A stretch of DNA of 34,863 bases, from contig JAPLCP010000132.1 in assembly GCA_026392155.1 (NCBI GenBank), positions 1-34,863 on the forward strand, read 5' to 3'. Each line of letters starts with the position of its first letter. Within the stretch, counting starts at the first letter, position 1. The notes under the pieces are model-generated. The model was not told the origin of the DNA. It worked only from the letters and a program-made list of their open reading frames with translations, and ran no database searches. Of this stretch, positions 1-7,234 are shown one piece after another. This DNA comes from Armatimonadota bacterium. GTDB taxonomy: Bacteria > Armatimonadota > Armatimonadia > Armatimonadales > Armatimonadaceae. Position numbers and translations under genes: made by a program.

Positions 1-597
1 CAAGACCGCAAGATAGGCTTCCATGCGCGGGTCGGGCAGCGCGACGTCCATGTCCGTCAGAAATGCGATGCGCTTTGCTCCTTGCGCAATCAATCGCCGG
101 AGTGCGGTCTCCAGGGAGGGCTTTAGGTCAATGCCCACATAGTCCACTTGAGCGCCAGGATGGTAGGCACCGATTGCCACCATGGGGACACCGAGCCGTG
201 CGGGGATCGTATCGCTGTAGAACATGTCACAGGAGATCACGGCATCAAACGTCCAGGGAAACGCACTGTGGAGGTCCGCGTCATCTCGCGGGATTGTCTG
301 GGTGCTGAGCAGTAAGTGGTAGCCATGCCGCATCGCCTCATCACTGAGCTGACGCGCAAGCCCCGTATAGTAGGGCAAGAGTGAGTCTGCACACCAGAAC
401 GCCACACAAAACGAGGCTCCCTTAACCAGCGAGCGTCCCAAAAGATTAGGACGGTAGCCTAGCCTCTCTGCTGCAGACTGTACTTGAAGCCGAGTCGCCG
501 GGGAGACGAGCAAACTATCTTCGCGATGCAAAGCCCGCGAGACGGTCGCCACCGAAACCCCAAGATCTTCCGCAATATCGCGTAGCCGTGTCTTCAT
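1..597 (-). CDS. LacI-family transcriptional regulator, C-terminus cut by window edge
   Basis: An open frame of 199 codons starts at 597 and runs off the left edge without a stop. Residues 4-24 (RLRDIAEDLGVSVATVSRAL) form the LacI/GalR helix-turn-helix, followed by the hinge region with RPNLLGRSL. The start of the periplasmic-binding-protein-like sensor domain follows (YYTGLARQLSDEAMRHGYHLLLS, then DAVISCD and PMVAIG). Proteins of this family usually have about 330-350 residues, so roughly 60% is visible. It is divergent from the PhyH dioxygenase gene at 689, which is its most likely target besides itself. The ligand, probably a sugar or related metabolite, cannot be told from this fragment. 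Family assignment is secure; the target is inferred. Confidence 0.93.
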   Translation of the reverse strand, partial: MKTRLRDIAEDLGVSVATVSRALHREDSLLVSPATRLQVQSAAERLGYRPNLLGRSLVKGASFCVAFWCADSLLPYYTGLARQLSDEAMRHGYHLLLSTQTIPRDDADLHSAFPWTFDAVISCDMFYSDTIPARLGVPMVAIGAYHPGAQVDYVGIDLKPSLETALRRLIAQGAKRIAFLTDMDVALPDPRMEAYLAVL

Positions 598-598
598 T

Positions 599-610
599 GC
601 AAACGTTTAC
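599..610. promoter_or_regulatory. Candidate LacI-family operator
   Basis: GCAAACGTTTAC contains the perfect palindrome AAACGTTT (601-608) with a central CG. This is the shape of LacI/GalR and CcpA-type operators. It lies one base upstream of the lacI-type start codon and in the spacer to the divergent dioxygenase gene. Autoregulation plus control of the neighbour is inferred from position and motif only. Confidence 0.5.
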
Positions 611-659
611 TATTTCCCTTAATCAGAGATCATACCAGTCCCTTTTTCTTTAAGCAAGG

Positions 660-665
660 TATACT
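660..665 (+). promoter_or_regulatory. -10 box of PhyH gene
   Basis: TATACT lies 23 nt before the ATG at 689. No convincing -35 is seen at 16-18 bp. A Shine-Dalgarno-like AGGAAG (675-680) lies between, so this transcript would have a short leader, unlike several other genes here. Confidence 0.35.
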
Positions 666-688
666 TTTCCGCAAAGGAAGTTGTAATC

Positions 689-1570
689 ATGCAAGTACAA
701 CCATCAGACATTGAAGTCTTCGCAGAGTCGCTGGATATTGCGAAAGCGGCAGCGATCTACGCCGAGCACGGCTGCTTAGTCGTGCGCGGGTTGATGAAGC
801 CCTATATCGAGGCGATTGCCCGCGAAGTCGAGCAAGTAGCCGACACGGCACGCTCGCTCTATGAGCAGGCAAAAGAAGTGCCGGGAATTGGGTGGACAAC
901 GCCGGACGGGACGCTCTGGATAAAAGCCCCCGGCAGCTACAACCGTGATAAACAGATCATGGTACTTGCGCTGCGCTACACCACCAGCGGCGCTTTTTTA
1001 CAGTCTGCTATGGATAAAACCACCGTGGATCTTGTCGAGGCCGTACTTGGTCCCAATATCGAGCTCTTTTTGGACGGCCAGTGCCTCTACAAAGAGCCCG
1101 TCGGCGGGCACACGAAGAACCTCCATCAAGACAGCGCCTACTTCGAGCACCGCTTTGAGGGCCCGATGGCGAGCCTGAACTATGTTGTGGATACGGACTT
1201 GGTCAACGGGGCGCTCCATGTGGTGCCCGGCTCCCACAAGCTCGGGCAGCTCACGCACATTGACACATTCTCGCACTTGGGCCTCGACCCAGACGAGTGG
1301 CCGTGGGAAAAATCTCTCCCCATCTGTGGCAAGGCAGGCGATGCGATCTTCTTTCACTACCGCTGCATTCATGGAAGCAAAGAGAACCACTCGGAGAAGC
1401 CAAGGCCTGTCTTTATCCACCGCTACCGCCGCCCCGATGACTATGTCACGATCAGCGCCGCAACGGCATCTGCCCGTGAGGAAGCGGAGAAGCACGCCGC
1501 TGAGGTCAAGAAGCAAAACCAGCAGGGGCTCATGGTGCGTGGCGTGCGAAAATGGGAGCCTCCGACATAA
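689..1570 (+). CDS. Phytanoyl-CoA dioxygenase (PhyH) family protein
   Basis: This is a 293-residue non-haem Fe(II)/2-oxoglutarate dioxygenase of the PhyH superfamily. The iron ligands are visible as H146-x-D148 in NLHQDSAYF and H228 in IHGS. R239 (EKPRP) is the likely 2-oxoglutarate-binding arginine. GALHVVPGSHKLG (about 174-186) is the typical PhyH strand-turn. Length is normal for bacterial members. AGGAAG precedes the ATG. The substrate is unknown; such genes beside LacI-type regulators often act on small secondary metabolites or sugar derivatives, which is only context. The last 41 bp overlap the convergent HD-domain gene, so the 3' ends of the two genes are antisense to each other. Confidence 0.9.
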   Translation: MQVQPSDIEVFAESLDIAKAAAIYAEHGCLVVRGLMKPYIEAIAREVEQVADTARSLYEQAKEVPGIGWTTPDGTLWIKAPGSYNRDKQIMVLALRYTTSGAFLQSAMDKTTVDLVEAVLGPNIELFLDGQCLYKEPVGGHTKNLHQDSAYFEHRFEGPMASLNYVVDTDLVNGALHVVPGSHKLGQLTHIDTFSHLGLDPDEWPWEKSLPICGKAGDAIFFHYRCIHGSKENHSEKPRPVFIHRYRRPDDYVTISAATASAREEAEKHAAEVKKQNQQGLMVRGVRKWEPPT

Positions 1571-2078
1571 GCCCCACTCGTTCTGCCTGAAGGCTCGTGC
1601 GTGCTCGCGCTTCCCGCTCGGGAAACGTGCCGAAGTAGAGCCGAGGTCGCTGTAAAAATCGCTCCAGCACGGCGGCACGCCCTGCTCGGTAGGCATCGTC
1701 AGGCACATGGCAGTACTCTTGGCGAATGAGACGGGCATAGCACCGGTAGGTTCGGGGTGGCGCTCCGAGAATCCAGAGGTCGGCGTCTAAAAGCAGGCGC
1801 ATGTCCTCACCGTCGTCTAAAGGCTCGTGCTTTTTGGTGGCAAGAATAAGCTGCTGCGCCCGCGGGTCGGAGACTAGTGCGGCGCTCTGCTCCTCATTGT
1901 CGTGGGCCTTTGGGTCGTAGACCGCATCGTGCCAGAGTGCCGCCAGAAGTAGCGAAGGCGGGAGTGTTGGGCCACACCACCGAGTCAGTGCCCCCAAAAC
2001 GGCTCGCAGGTGCCGCACGGTGTGGTAGCACCGGTGCGGCTCCGAGTAGCGCTGCAAAACCTCAGGAGGGATCTGCAT
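1530..2078 (-). CDS. Predicted metal-dependent HD-superfamily phosphohydrolase (COG4339-like)
   Basis: The 182-residue protein has the signature blocks of this family. RYSEPHRCYHTVRHL is near the N-terminus (metal-binding His around 19-23) and the HD doublet is H50-D51 in LWHDAVYDP. DNEEQSA and DADLWILG follow, then a Y-x3-IRQEY helix. HD proteins hydrolyse phosphomonoesters or nucleotides using divalent metals; the substrate of this subgroup is not known. A GAGGAG Shine-Dalgarno lies 9 nt before the ATG at 2078, in the 24-nt gap after the nuclease/esterase gene. It is therefore probably the last gene of the 4724-1530 operon. Its 3' end overlaps the convergent PhyH gene by 41 bp. Confidence 0.85.
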   Translation of the reverse strand: MQIPPEVLQRYSEPHRCYHTVRHLRAVLGALTRWCGPTLPPSLLLAALWHDAVYDPKAHDNEEQSAALVSDPRAQQLILATKKHEPLDDGEDMRLLLDADLWILGAPPRTYRCYARLIRQEYCHVPDDAYRAGRAAVLERFLQRPRLYFGTFPEREARARTSLQAERVGLMSEAPIFARHAP

Positions 2079-2102
2079 CGGGATACTCCTCAGCGGATAT
2101 CA

Positions 2103-3842
2103 CTACTTCTCCGTGGGAGCCGCCACGTGGCGCATCGTGAAGTTGAGAACATCGCGCAGGTGCTCGTCCCAGTACGGCCAGGTGTGGGCACCATCGAACT
2201 CGGAAAACTCAAACGGGAGGCCCTTTTCCAGAAGACGGCGCTCCATGTCGCGGTTCATCTGGATCAAAAAATCGTCCTTACCACAGTCGAAGTAGAGCGC
2301 CGGGCCACGCCACTCGCCCTTGCTTCCCGTGAGCTTGGCAATTTTCGGCCAGATCGCACCGGTGGTGTACAGTGTGTCGGTGTTGGTGGGGAACATCTTC
2401 TGGACAAAGTTCATGATCGGCTTGCCCTCTCCCCACTCGACCACACCCGAGAGCGATGCTGCTGCGCAGAACTTGGTCGGGTTGTCTATTGCCAGGTGCC
2501 AGGAGCCGTAGCCTCCCATCGAGAGACCGGCTATGGCGCGGCCCTCGCGCTTGTTGATCGTCCGAAACGTGCCCTCCACTTCGGGCATCAGCTCTTTCTC
2601 AAAATAGGTCTGCCAGCTTCCAAAGCCGGGTGAGTTCTGGTAGAACGAGTCGCCCTGGGAGTCAGGGAGCACCACGATCAGCGGCAGGTCGGCCAGATAC
2701 GCGGCGGTTCCGGCGTTCTTGAGCCAGTCCGTGTGCTTCCCAAACGCGCCATGCAGTAAGTACAGCACCGGGTAGCGCTTGGTATTGCCCGACTCCCAGT
2801 ATCCTTTGGGCAGAAGCACGGTGCACGGGACAAACTTGCCCAGCGCCTCCGACTCGATATGGAGTGTGATCGCCGTTTTTCGCGCCACCGCTTTTTGCTC
2901 ATCGGTGACCACGGGCATGAACGGCGGTGGGGTCTGGCCGCGAGGGGTGAACTCGGGAGCGTAGGGCAGGCTGCTGTTTTTCGCTTGGAAGCCTGCGGGT
3001 GGCACCGGGCGCCCCGCCTCTTGCCACGCGCTTTCGAGCAGGCTTGCCAGCGCCACCCCACCCATTTCGAGCCGCCTGATGGCAATCGGCTTGGCTGCGG
3101 GCGTAAAAGCACTCCAGTAGGCATCGCTAAACGTATCCCCCGCCGCCGCCGCACTGGCTTTCTTGTCAATAGCCAGGATAGTGGGAACTTCGTTGATGCT
3201 GGCTTGCAAGATCGAAAACATGGTCGCGACGGAGTCTTTGTCTTTCGTCAGCGAGATTCTGCCTGGCTTCAGCTCGGAATACGCCACGCTTTTCTCCAGC
3301 ATCACGGACTCAAAGCGGGCGTGGATGCCTTTCTGCGAGGGCTCTGAGAGCTGGCCGTCGTAGTTTTCGGTGGCATGAAACGGTACATGGGCATCGCCGA
3401 CATAGTGCGAGAGATAGGCTGCCTGCACCATGGCATCGTCCCAGCGCTTCTCACGCATCGCCATGACCAGCAGGCCGTAGACCCGCCGCACCGTCCACGG
3501 GTTCATGCCATCGCTGCGCAGCTTCATGTAGTCGCTGATCTTTTGGACGGCGGCAAAGTCTTGGGGGATTTTACTGAGATCGGAGCCAAAGCCAAAGCGC
3601 TCGCCGTCTAAAAAATGCCGTCCTGCCTCGGCATGATCGGGCCGGTTGCGCCAGCGATCTGGGTGCGACGAGGAGGCGGCAAACCAGTCTTTATTGAGGA
3701 GCATCAAGGTCTTGAGTGGGGAGGCAGGCAGCGTGTCCACCGCGAGCTTGGCAACATAGGTATGGCCGACTCCGCCCCAGGCATGGGAAACCGAAGCGAC
3801 CGCAACGGTCGCCAAAAGCGAAAAAGCGAGTTTTTTTATCAT
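2103..3842 (-). CDS. Secreted fusion: S1/P1-nuclease or phospholipase C-like domain + esterase (alpha/beta hydrolase)
   Basis: This 579-residue, two-domain exported protein has a signal peptide (1-21) that would be cut to leave W22 at the mature N-terminus. An N-terminal Trp is itself a zinc ligand in S1/P1 nucleases and bacterial phospholipase C. Further putative ligands are H27 (VGH), D62 (HPDRW), H76 (RHFLD), H146, D150 and H156 (SHYVGDAHVPFH), and H174/E178 (HARFE). From about residue 325 an esterase-D/feruloyl-esterase-like alpha/beta hydrolase follows. It has YLLHG, nucleophile S441 in GLSMGGYGS, acid around D523, and H553 in DGAHTWPYW. Either domain alone is common, but their fusion is unusual. 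It overlaps the upstream gene by ATGA (3839-3842). Substrates are inferred: phosphodiesters for the first domain, carboxylic esters for the second. Confidence 0.88.
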   Translation of the reverse strand: MIKKLAFSLLATVAVASVSHAWGGVGHTYVAKLAVDTLPASPLKTLMLLNKDWFAASSSHPDRWRNRPDHAEAGRHFLDGERFGFGSDLSKIPQDFAAVQKISDYMKLRSDGMNPWTVRRVYGLLVMAMREKRWDDAMVQAAYLSHYVGDAHVPFHATENYDGQLSEPSQKGIHARFESVMLEKSVAYSELKPGRISLTKDKDSVATMFSILQASINEVPTILAIDKKASAAAAGDTFSDAYWSAFTPAAKPIAIRRLEMGGVALASLLESAWQEAGRPVPPAGFQAKNSSLPYAPEFTPRGQTPPPFMPVVTDEQKAVARKTAITLHIESEALGKFVPCTVLLPKGYWESGNTKRYPVLYLLHGAFGKHTDWLKNAGTAAYLADLPLIVVLPDSQGDSFYQNSPGFGSWQTYFEKELMPEVEGTFRTINKREGRAIAGLSMGGYGSWHLAIDNPTKFCAAASLSGVVEWGEGKPIMNFVQKMFPTNTDTLYTTGAIWPKIAKLTGSKGEWRGPALYFDCGKDDFLIQMNRDMERRLLEKGLPFEFSEFDGAHTWPYWDEHLRDVLNFTMRHVAAPTEK

Positions 3843-4234
3843 CGTCGTAGTCCCTGCTGGGTGATCGTTAATCGGAGGCGCTGGAGCGTGGTTTCATTGT
3901 GGCGGATTTCGAGAGTATGGATTCCAAAACTATGGAAAGTGAGATCTAGTGTCGGCAAGAGCTTCGCCGTCACGGCTTCGTCATCGGTAGGAAGCGTGAA
4001 GTCCAGCCAGTTCGGTGAGTCGAGTGCGAGGCCGTTGGGCGAGAGCAGGTGGAACTCCAGGCGGCACGCTTGCCCCCGGTCGGCCTCGTCAAGCTCTAAG
4101 TTGAGAAAGAGTGGCATCTTCTCCAGCGTGACCGGCAGGCCCGGAAACCCAAAGCCCTCCGAGAGTCCGCAGAGGTCAATCCCATTCTCCCCCTGCCGCA
4201 CGCCGTCCACAAAAACCGCACAGGAAATCGTCAC
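3839..4234 (-). CDS. Small beta-rich protein, DUF6941-like
   Basis: This 131-residue protein probably starts at GTG 4234, which overlaps the upstream stop as GTGA. A longer in-frame reading extends to 4531 but runs through two clearly real small membrane-protein genes in another frame. The sequence begins TISCAVFVDGVRQG, then has GFPGLPVTLEKMPLFLNLEL, a central FHLLSPNG and a C-terminal FHSFGIHTLEIRHN beta block. No signal peptide or catalytic motif is seen. The layout resembles DUF6941-type proteins of unknown function, a weak family call. It is the third gene of a chain in which each start overlaps the previous stop by 4 bp, so it is probably made in step with the secreted nuclease/esterase. 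Confidence 0.75.
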   Translation of the reverse strand: MTISCAVFVDGVRQGENGIDLCGLSEGFGFPGLPVTLEKMPLFLNLELDEADRGQACRLEFHLLSPNGLALDSPNWLDFTLPTDDEAVTAKLLPTLDLTFHSFGIHTLEIRHNETTLQRLRLTITQQGLRR

Positions 4235-4482
4235 TTCTTCTCCCCTCCATAGCGCTGCCGGTAGCGGATCAAGTTCTTCACCAGGATCGTTCCCGTCACA
4301 GCGGCGTAGGCCACGGCAATAAGTAGCACCATCCAAGCAAAGTGCGGCTCGGCCTGAAAAGCGGCAAACGTGATCCAGCCAAAAGCCCCCAATCCCACCA
4401 GGAAGCGCAGAGAAAATGCCATCAGGATCATCTGATCTCCGGCCTTGGTGGGCTTTGGCCGTGCTCGCTGTGGGCGCATCAT
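4231..4482 (-). CDS. Small membrane protein, two predicted TM helices
   Basis: The 83-residue protein has a basic N-terminus (MRPQRARPKPTKAG). Two hydrophobic segments follow, at about 18-43 (MILMAFSLRFLVGLGAFGWI) and 49-68 (WMVLLIAVAYAAVTGTILV). The basic tail is RYRQRYGGEKK. It starts with ATGATG, overlapping the preceding stop by 4 bp, and its own stop overlaps the next GTG by 4 bp. I do not recognise a family. Position between another small membrane protein and a secreted enzyme suggests a linked envelope role, inferred from operon structure only. Confidence 0.75.
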   Translation of the reverse strand: MMRPQRARPKPTKAGDQMILMAFSLRFLVGLGAFGWITFAAFQAEPHFAWMVLLIAVAYAAVTGTILVKNLIRYRQRYGGEKK

Positions 4483-4724
4483 TGTCGCTGTGCCTCTCGC
4501 TGCTGGGCGAGCTTCTCGACACGCTCCGCACTCAGCTTTTTCCAGAGCACGATGGTCGTCCGGTGGAGCCAGAGCGAGCCCAGCGAGAGTACCACCACAG
4601 AAGTCCAGCTTTTTTGCACCAGGCTAAAGACCACCATGATATTGACCACGAGGCAAAGAAAGAAGCGTCCCAGCAGATGCAACAGATCCGCCGGGTCAGT
4701 GATAGGCTCAGCACGTTTTGGCAT
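4479..4724 (-). CDS. Small membrane protein, first gene of the nuclease/esterase operon
   Basis: The 81-residue protein has a short soluble start (MPKRAEPITDPADLLHLLG), hydrophobic stretches at about 20-37 and 43-60 (FFLCLVVNIMVVFSLV; SVVVLSLGSLWL), and a charged C-terminal helix (KKLSAERVEKLAQQREAQRQ). No family is recognised. It heads a chain 4724-4479, 4482-4231, 4234-3839, 3842-2103 in which every junction is a 4-bp overlap, followed after 24 nt by the HD gene. No Shine-Dalgarno is visible. TACCAT/CATAAT sits 4-7 nt before the ATG, so the mRNA may be leaderless. Confidence 0.75.
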   Translation of the reverse strand: MPKRAEPITDPADLLHLLGRFFLCLVVNIMVVFSLVQKSWTSVVVLSLGSLWLHRTTIVLWKKLSAERVEKLAQQREAQRQ

Positions 4725-4728
4725 GGCT

Positions 4729-4737
4729 ATTATGGTA
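4729..4737 (-). promoter_or_regulatory. Leaderless-type -10 region of the 4724-1530 operon
   Basis: On the minus strand GGTACCATAAT precedes the ATG at 4724. TACCAT (4732-4737) leaves 7 nt and CATAAT (4729-4734) leaves 4 nt before the start codon. The same GGTACCAT plus 7 nt arrangement precedes the aldo/keto reductase gene at 15043. No -35 was found. Confidence 0.45.
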
Positions 4738-4746
4738 CCGCATTGC

Positions 4747-5610
4747 CTACGCCGCGTCCCACGCTTCTTGGGCGAGACGGGTCATCAGGAGGCCCTGCTC
4801 CCAGCGGTCGGAGATCTCTTTACCATCGGGGGTGGTGATGGCGTAGCGCGGGGGGCCAAGCTCCGATGAGAATGGCAAGATATCCCCCGGGCCTGCGCCC
4901 GCTTTCCAGCTCGTCATTGCCAGGGTCCAGAGCTTCACGAAAAAGCGTGCCCAGGGCGTGGTACCATCGCCGCAGTCCACTTGTACCTGCTCACCATTGC
5001 TGATACGCCCATGGACATGCGCGACGCGCTCCAGAATCGGCAGCATCCGCTCGTGGGCTCTTTCCTCCTCCCAGCCGTAGAACTCACCAACCACCACGAA
5101 GTGCGATAGATCCGCCGTGATACGAATCTCGGGGACGCGCTCGATCAGAGCAAGTGTTTGGGGGATCGTCTCCGTGAAGTTCCCTCGGTGCGTCTCCACA
5201 AAGTAGCAGAGCCCGGCCTCATTGGCGACTTTCCGGCCTTCGGTGACCAGCTTGGCGACGGTATCTACAGGCGTGTAGGCATCGGCGGGCTGCGCCATGA
5301 TATAGTCCGCCCCGACCCGAACGGCCCGCGCAATCAGCTTCTGCGTGTCTTCGATTTTATAGGGCCGGTGCCCCAGCGCGAGCCGCAGCCCGTGACGTTT
5401 GAGTGCCTCGGTGACCTCTTTCTCGTTTTCGTCACTGAGCCAGCACTCGACTCCCTCGAGCCCTGCCGCCTTGCAGTGCGCGAATTTTTCGTCAAGCGTC
5501 CACTCCGTCGCCGCGTTCATCGGGAGCTTTGTCATCCCCCAGAGTGTCTGCTGCACCCGCAAGCGCGGAGCGTGGCTTGAGCCATCGTTGAGCCTCTCAA
5601 AAGCTGCCAT
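4747..5610 (-). CDS. Sugar phosphate isomerase/epimerase-like TIM-barrel protein
   Basis: The 287-residue xylose-isomerase-like (AP endonuclease 2 superfamily) barrel has likely metal ligands E139 (FVETHRG), D167 with H170 (TADLSHF), H198/H200 (AHVHGRI) and E250 (SSELGPPRY). These proteins isomerise or epimerise keto-sugars, or act on inositol derivatives; the substrate is not evident. Length is typical. GGAGGA lies about 11-12 nt before the ATG at 5610, supporting this start over the internal Met26. It is divergent from the small acidic-protein gene at 5648 across only 37 bp. It is followed by the 4724 operon, which has its own promoter candidate overlapping this gene's end. Confidence 0.88.
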   Translation of the reverse strand: MAAFERLNDGSSHAPRLRVQQTLWGMTKLPMNAATEWTLDEKFAHCKAAGLEGVECWLSDENEKEVTEALKRHGLRLALGHRPYKIEDTQKLIARAVRVGADYIMAQPADAYTPVDTVAKLVTEGRKVANEAGLCYFVETHRGNFTETIPQTLALIERVPEIRITADLSHFVVVGEFYGWEEERAHERMLPILERVAHVHGRISNGEQVQVDCGDGTTPWARFFVKLWTLAMTSWKAGAGPGDILPFSSELGPPRYAITTPDGKEISDRWEQGLLMTRLAQEAWDAA

Positions 5611-5632
5611 CGTTAAAATCGTCCTCCGGAGT

Positions 5633-5642
5633 GAGTATACTC
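5633..5642. promoter_or_regulatory. Palindromic -10 box between divergent genes
   Basis: GAGTATACTC is a perfect 10-bp palindrome containing TATACT (5636-5641), 6 nt before the ATG at 5648. This is a leaderless-type -10 for the plus-strand gene. Its symmetry also makes it a possible operator, and it sits just upstream of the GGAGGA site of the divergent isomerase gene. Confidence 0.5.
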
Positions 5643-5647
5643 GCTAT

Positions 5648-6055
5648 ATGGATGACTCCGCAGAGGTAGGGCACATCGGGGAGCCCGAGCTAACCGACGA
5701 GCAGCAAGAACAAGTCCCGCCGACCGCCGCAGAGCTGGTGGTGATGGGACTGGCGACACTCTTAGATGCCTTTGAGAAAGAGCTAGCCGAGGACGAGTCC
5801 ACGCAGGCGCTCGTCACGACTCCCACGGGCGAGATTCTAGATGTAGACGGCTTTGGCTCCGCGCTCCCGGACTTTGTCTACTTCGATGGCCGTGACGAAG
5901 AGGGCCGCAAGACCCGCACCATTCTCACTAGCAGCACAGCAACACTCACCCTCAAGGCGATCCACACACCGGAAAATCACGGCACCGAAAGCCGCGGGCG
6001 CGTGGGTTTCCGCATCCGCACCGCCCTCCCCGAAAACACACCACCAGACGTCTGA
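5648..6055 (+). CDS. Small acidic protein of unknown function
   Basis: The 135-residue protein starts at ATG 5648. The open frame extends further upstream, but that part is the reverse strand of the isomerase gene. It is very acidic at the N-terminus (MDDSAEVGHIGEPELTDEQQEQ), followed by a helix (AAELVVMGLATLLDAFEKELAEDE) and a strand-rich segment (LPDFVYFDGRDEEGRKTRTILTSSTATLTLKAI). No signal peptide, TM helix or known motif is seen. The -10 TATACT lies 6 nt before the start and there is no well-placed Shine-Dalgarno. I do not recognise the family; the call as a real gene rests on codon pattern and promoter position. Confidence 0.7.
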   Translation: MDDSAEVGHIGEPELTDEQQEQVPPTAAELVVMGLATLLDAFEKELAEDESTQALVTTPTGEILDVDGFGSALPDFVYFDGRDEEGRKTRTILTSSTATLTLKAIHTPENHGTESRGRVGFRIRTALPENTPPDV

Positions 6056-6169
6056 AAAACCCTAAACCGTCCGCATCTGTGAGCCACACGCTCCGCTTAA
6101 TGATTACGGCTGCAACCAGATAAAAGGAAAGACTGTCTGAGTTAGTGAACACACTCTCAGGAGAACAAT

Positions 6170-7234
6170 ATGGGACTTTTTGATGCGATTCGCGGCCAGT
6201 TTGTCGATGTCGTTGAGTGGCTTGATGACACGCAGGATACGCTCGCCTTTCGCTTTGAGCGGCAGGGCAACGAGATTAAGAACGGCGCGAAATTAATCGT
6301 CCGCCCGGGACAGACCGCCGTCTTTGTCAACGAGGGCCAGGTTGCCGACGAGTTTGGTGAGGGAACCTACACGCTCTCGACCCAGAACCTGCCGATCCTC
6401 ACGACCCTGAAATCTTGGCCACACGGCTTCAACTCTCCGTTTAAGGCCGAGGTATATTTCTTCAACACGCGCCAGTTCACCGGCCTCAAGTGGGGCACGC
6501 CCCACCCGATCACGCTCCGTGATCCGGAGCTTGGCCCCGTGCGCCTGCGCGCTTTTGGCACCTACTCGATGCGCATCGGCCACGCCGCCACGCTCCTGCG
6601 CCAGCTGATCTCCACCAACCCAAGCTTCGAGACCGACGATGCCGCCGACCAGCTCCGGGCGTTCATGACCACGCACTTTGCCCAGTGGATCGGCAAGGGC
6701 GAGATCGGGGTCTATGACTTAGCCGCGCACTACACCCAGATCGGGGATGCGATGCGGGTCGCGCTCCAGCCAGACTTTGCGCAGTATGGCCTGGAGGTGA
6801 TGCACATTCTCATCGAGAGCGTGAGCCTGCCGCCCGAGGTCGAGGCCGCGATTGATAAGCGCACCCAGATGGGGATCTTAGGCGACATGAACCGCTACAC
6901 CCAGTTCCAGGCCGCTAACGCCATTGAAGCCAGCGCCAACAACCCCGGTGGGGGCAATCCCGCACTCGATCTGGCAATGGGAATCGCCATGGGCAACCAG
7001 CTTAATAACAGCATGCAACCACCCTCCTCTCCGCCCCCTCTGCCACAAGCCGCGTGGTTTATCGGCGTGGACGGCAAGCAGGAAGGCCCGTTTGATCTCA
7101 CGGCGCTGGCGCAGAAAGGCATCGGGCGAGAGACTCTCGTGTGGAAGCAGGGCATGGCGGGCTGGGAAGCGGCGGGAGGTGTCACCGAGCTGGCAAGTGT
7201 CTTTGCCAATGTCCCCCCGCCCCTGCCGAAATGA
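6170..7234 (+). CDS. SPFH-domain protein (virion-core-protein-like, YdjI type) with C-terminal GYF_2 domain
   Basis: This 354-residue protein has an SPFH/Band-7-like domain covering about residues 20-245. Examples are KLIVRPGQTAVFVNEGQVADEFGEGTYTLSTQNLPIL split over two strands, and RLRAFGTYSMRI. It is the subgroup often annotated virion core protein. A proline-rich linker (PPSSPPPLPQ) follows, then a GYF_2-type domain at about 292-345 with WFIGVDGKQEGPFDL and VWKQGMAGWEAAGG, ending in another PPPLPK. No TM helix is seen, so membrane scaffolding probably needs a partner. CAGGAG precedes the ATG. The stop overlaps the next gene's start as ATGA, tying it to the zinc-ribbon membrane protein. The scaffold role is known for SPFH proteins; this pair's client is unknown. 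Confidence 0.88.
   Translation: MGLFDAIRGQFVDVVEWLDDTQDTLAFRFERQGNEIKNGAKLIVRPGQTAVFVNEGQVADEFGEGTYTLSTQNLPILTTLKSWPHGFNSPFKAEVYFFNTRQFTGLKWGTPHPITLRDPELGPVRLRAFGTYSMRIGHAATLLRQLISTNPSFETDDAADQLRAFMTTHFAQWIGKGEIGVYDLAAHYTQIGDAMRVALQPDFAQYGLEVMHILIESVSLPPEVEAAIDKRTQMGILGDMNRYTQFQAANAIEASANNPGGGNPALDLAMGIAMGNQLNNSMQPPSSPPPLPQAAWFIGVDGKQEGPFDLTALAQKGIGRETLVWKQGMAGWEAAGGVTELASVFANVPPPLPK

Noticed and set aside
998-1738. 246-residue open frame on the minus strand
   Set aside because: It lies opposite the PhyH gene, has no family features, and its composition is that of a complementary-strand shadow.
2010-2633. 207-residue plus-strand open frame
   Set aside because: It is the complement of the esterase domain, which has a complete catalytic triad on the other strand.
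3839-4531. 230-residue form of the DUF6941-like protein
   Set aside because: The extra N-terminus overlaps two convincing membrane-protein genes in another frame; the GTG at 4234 forms a GTGA junction like its neighbours.
5399-6055. 218-residue form of the acidic protein
   Set aside because: The first 83 codons are antisense to the sugar isomerase; ATG 5648 has a well-placed -10 box.
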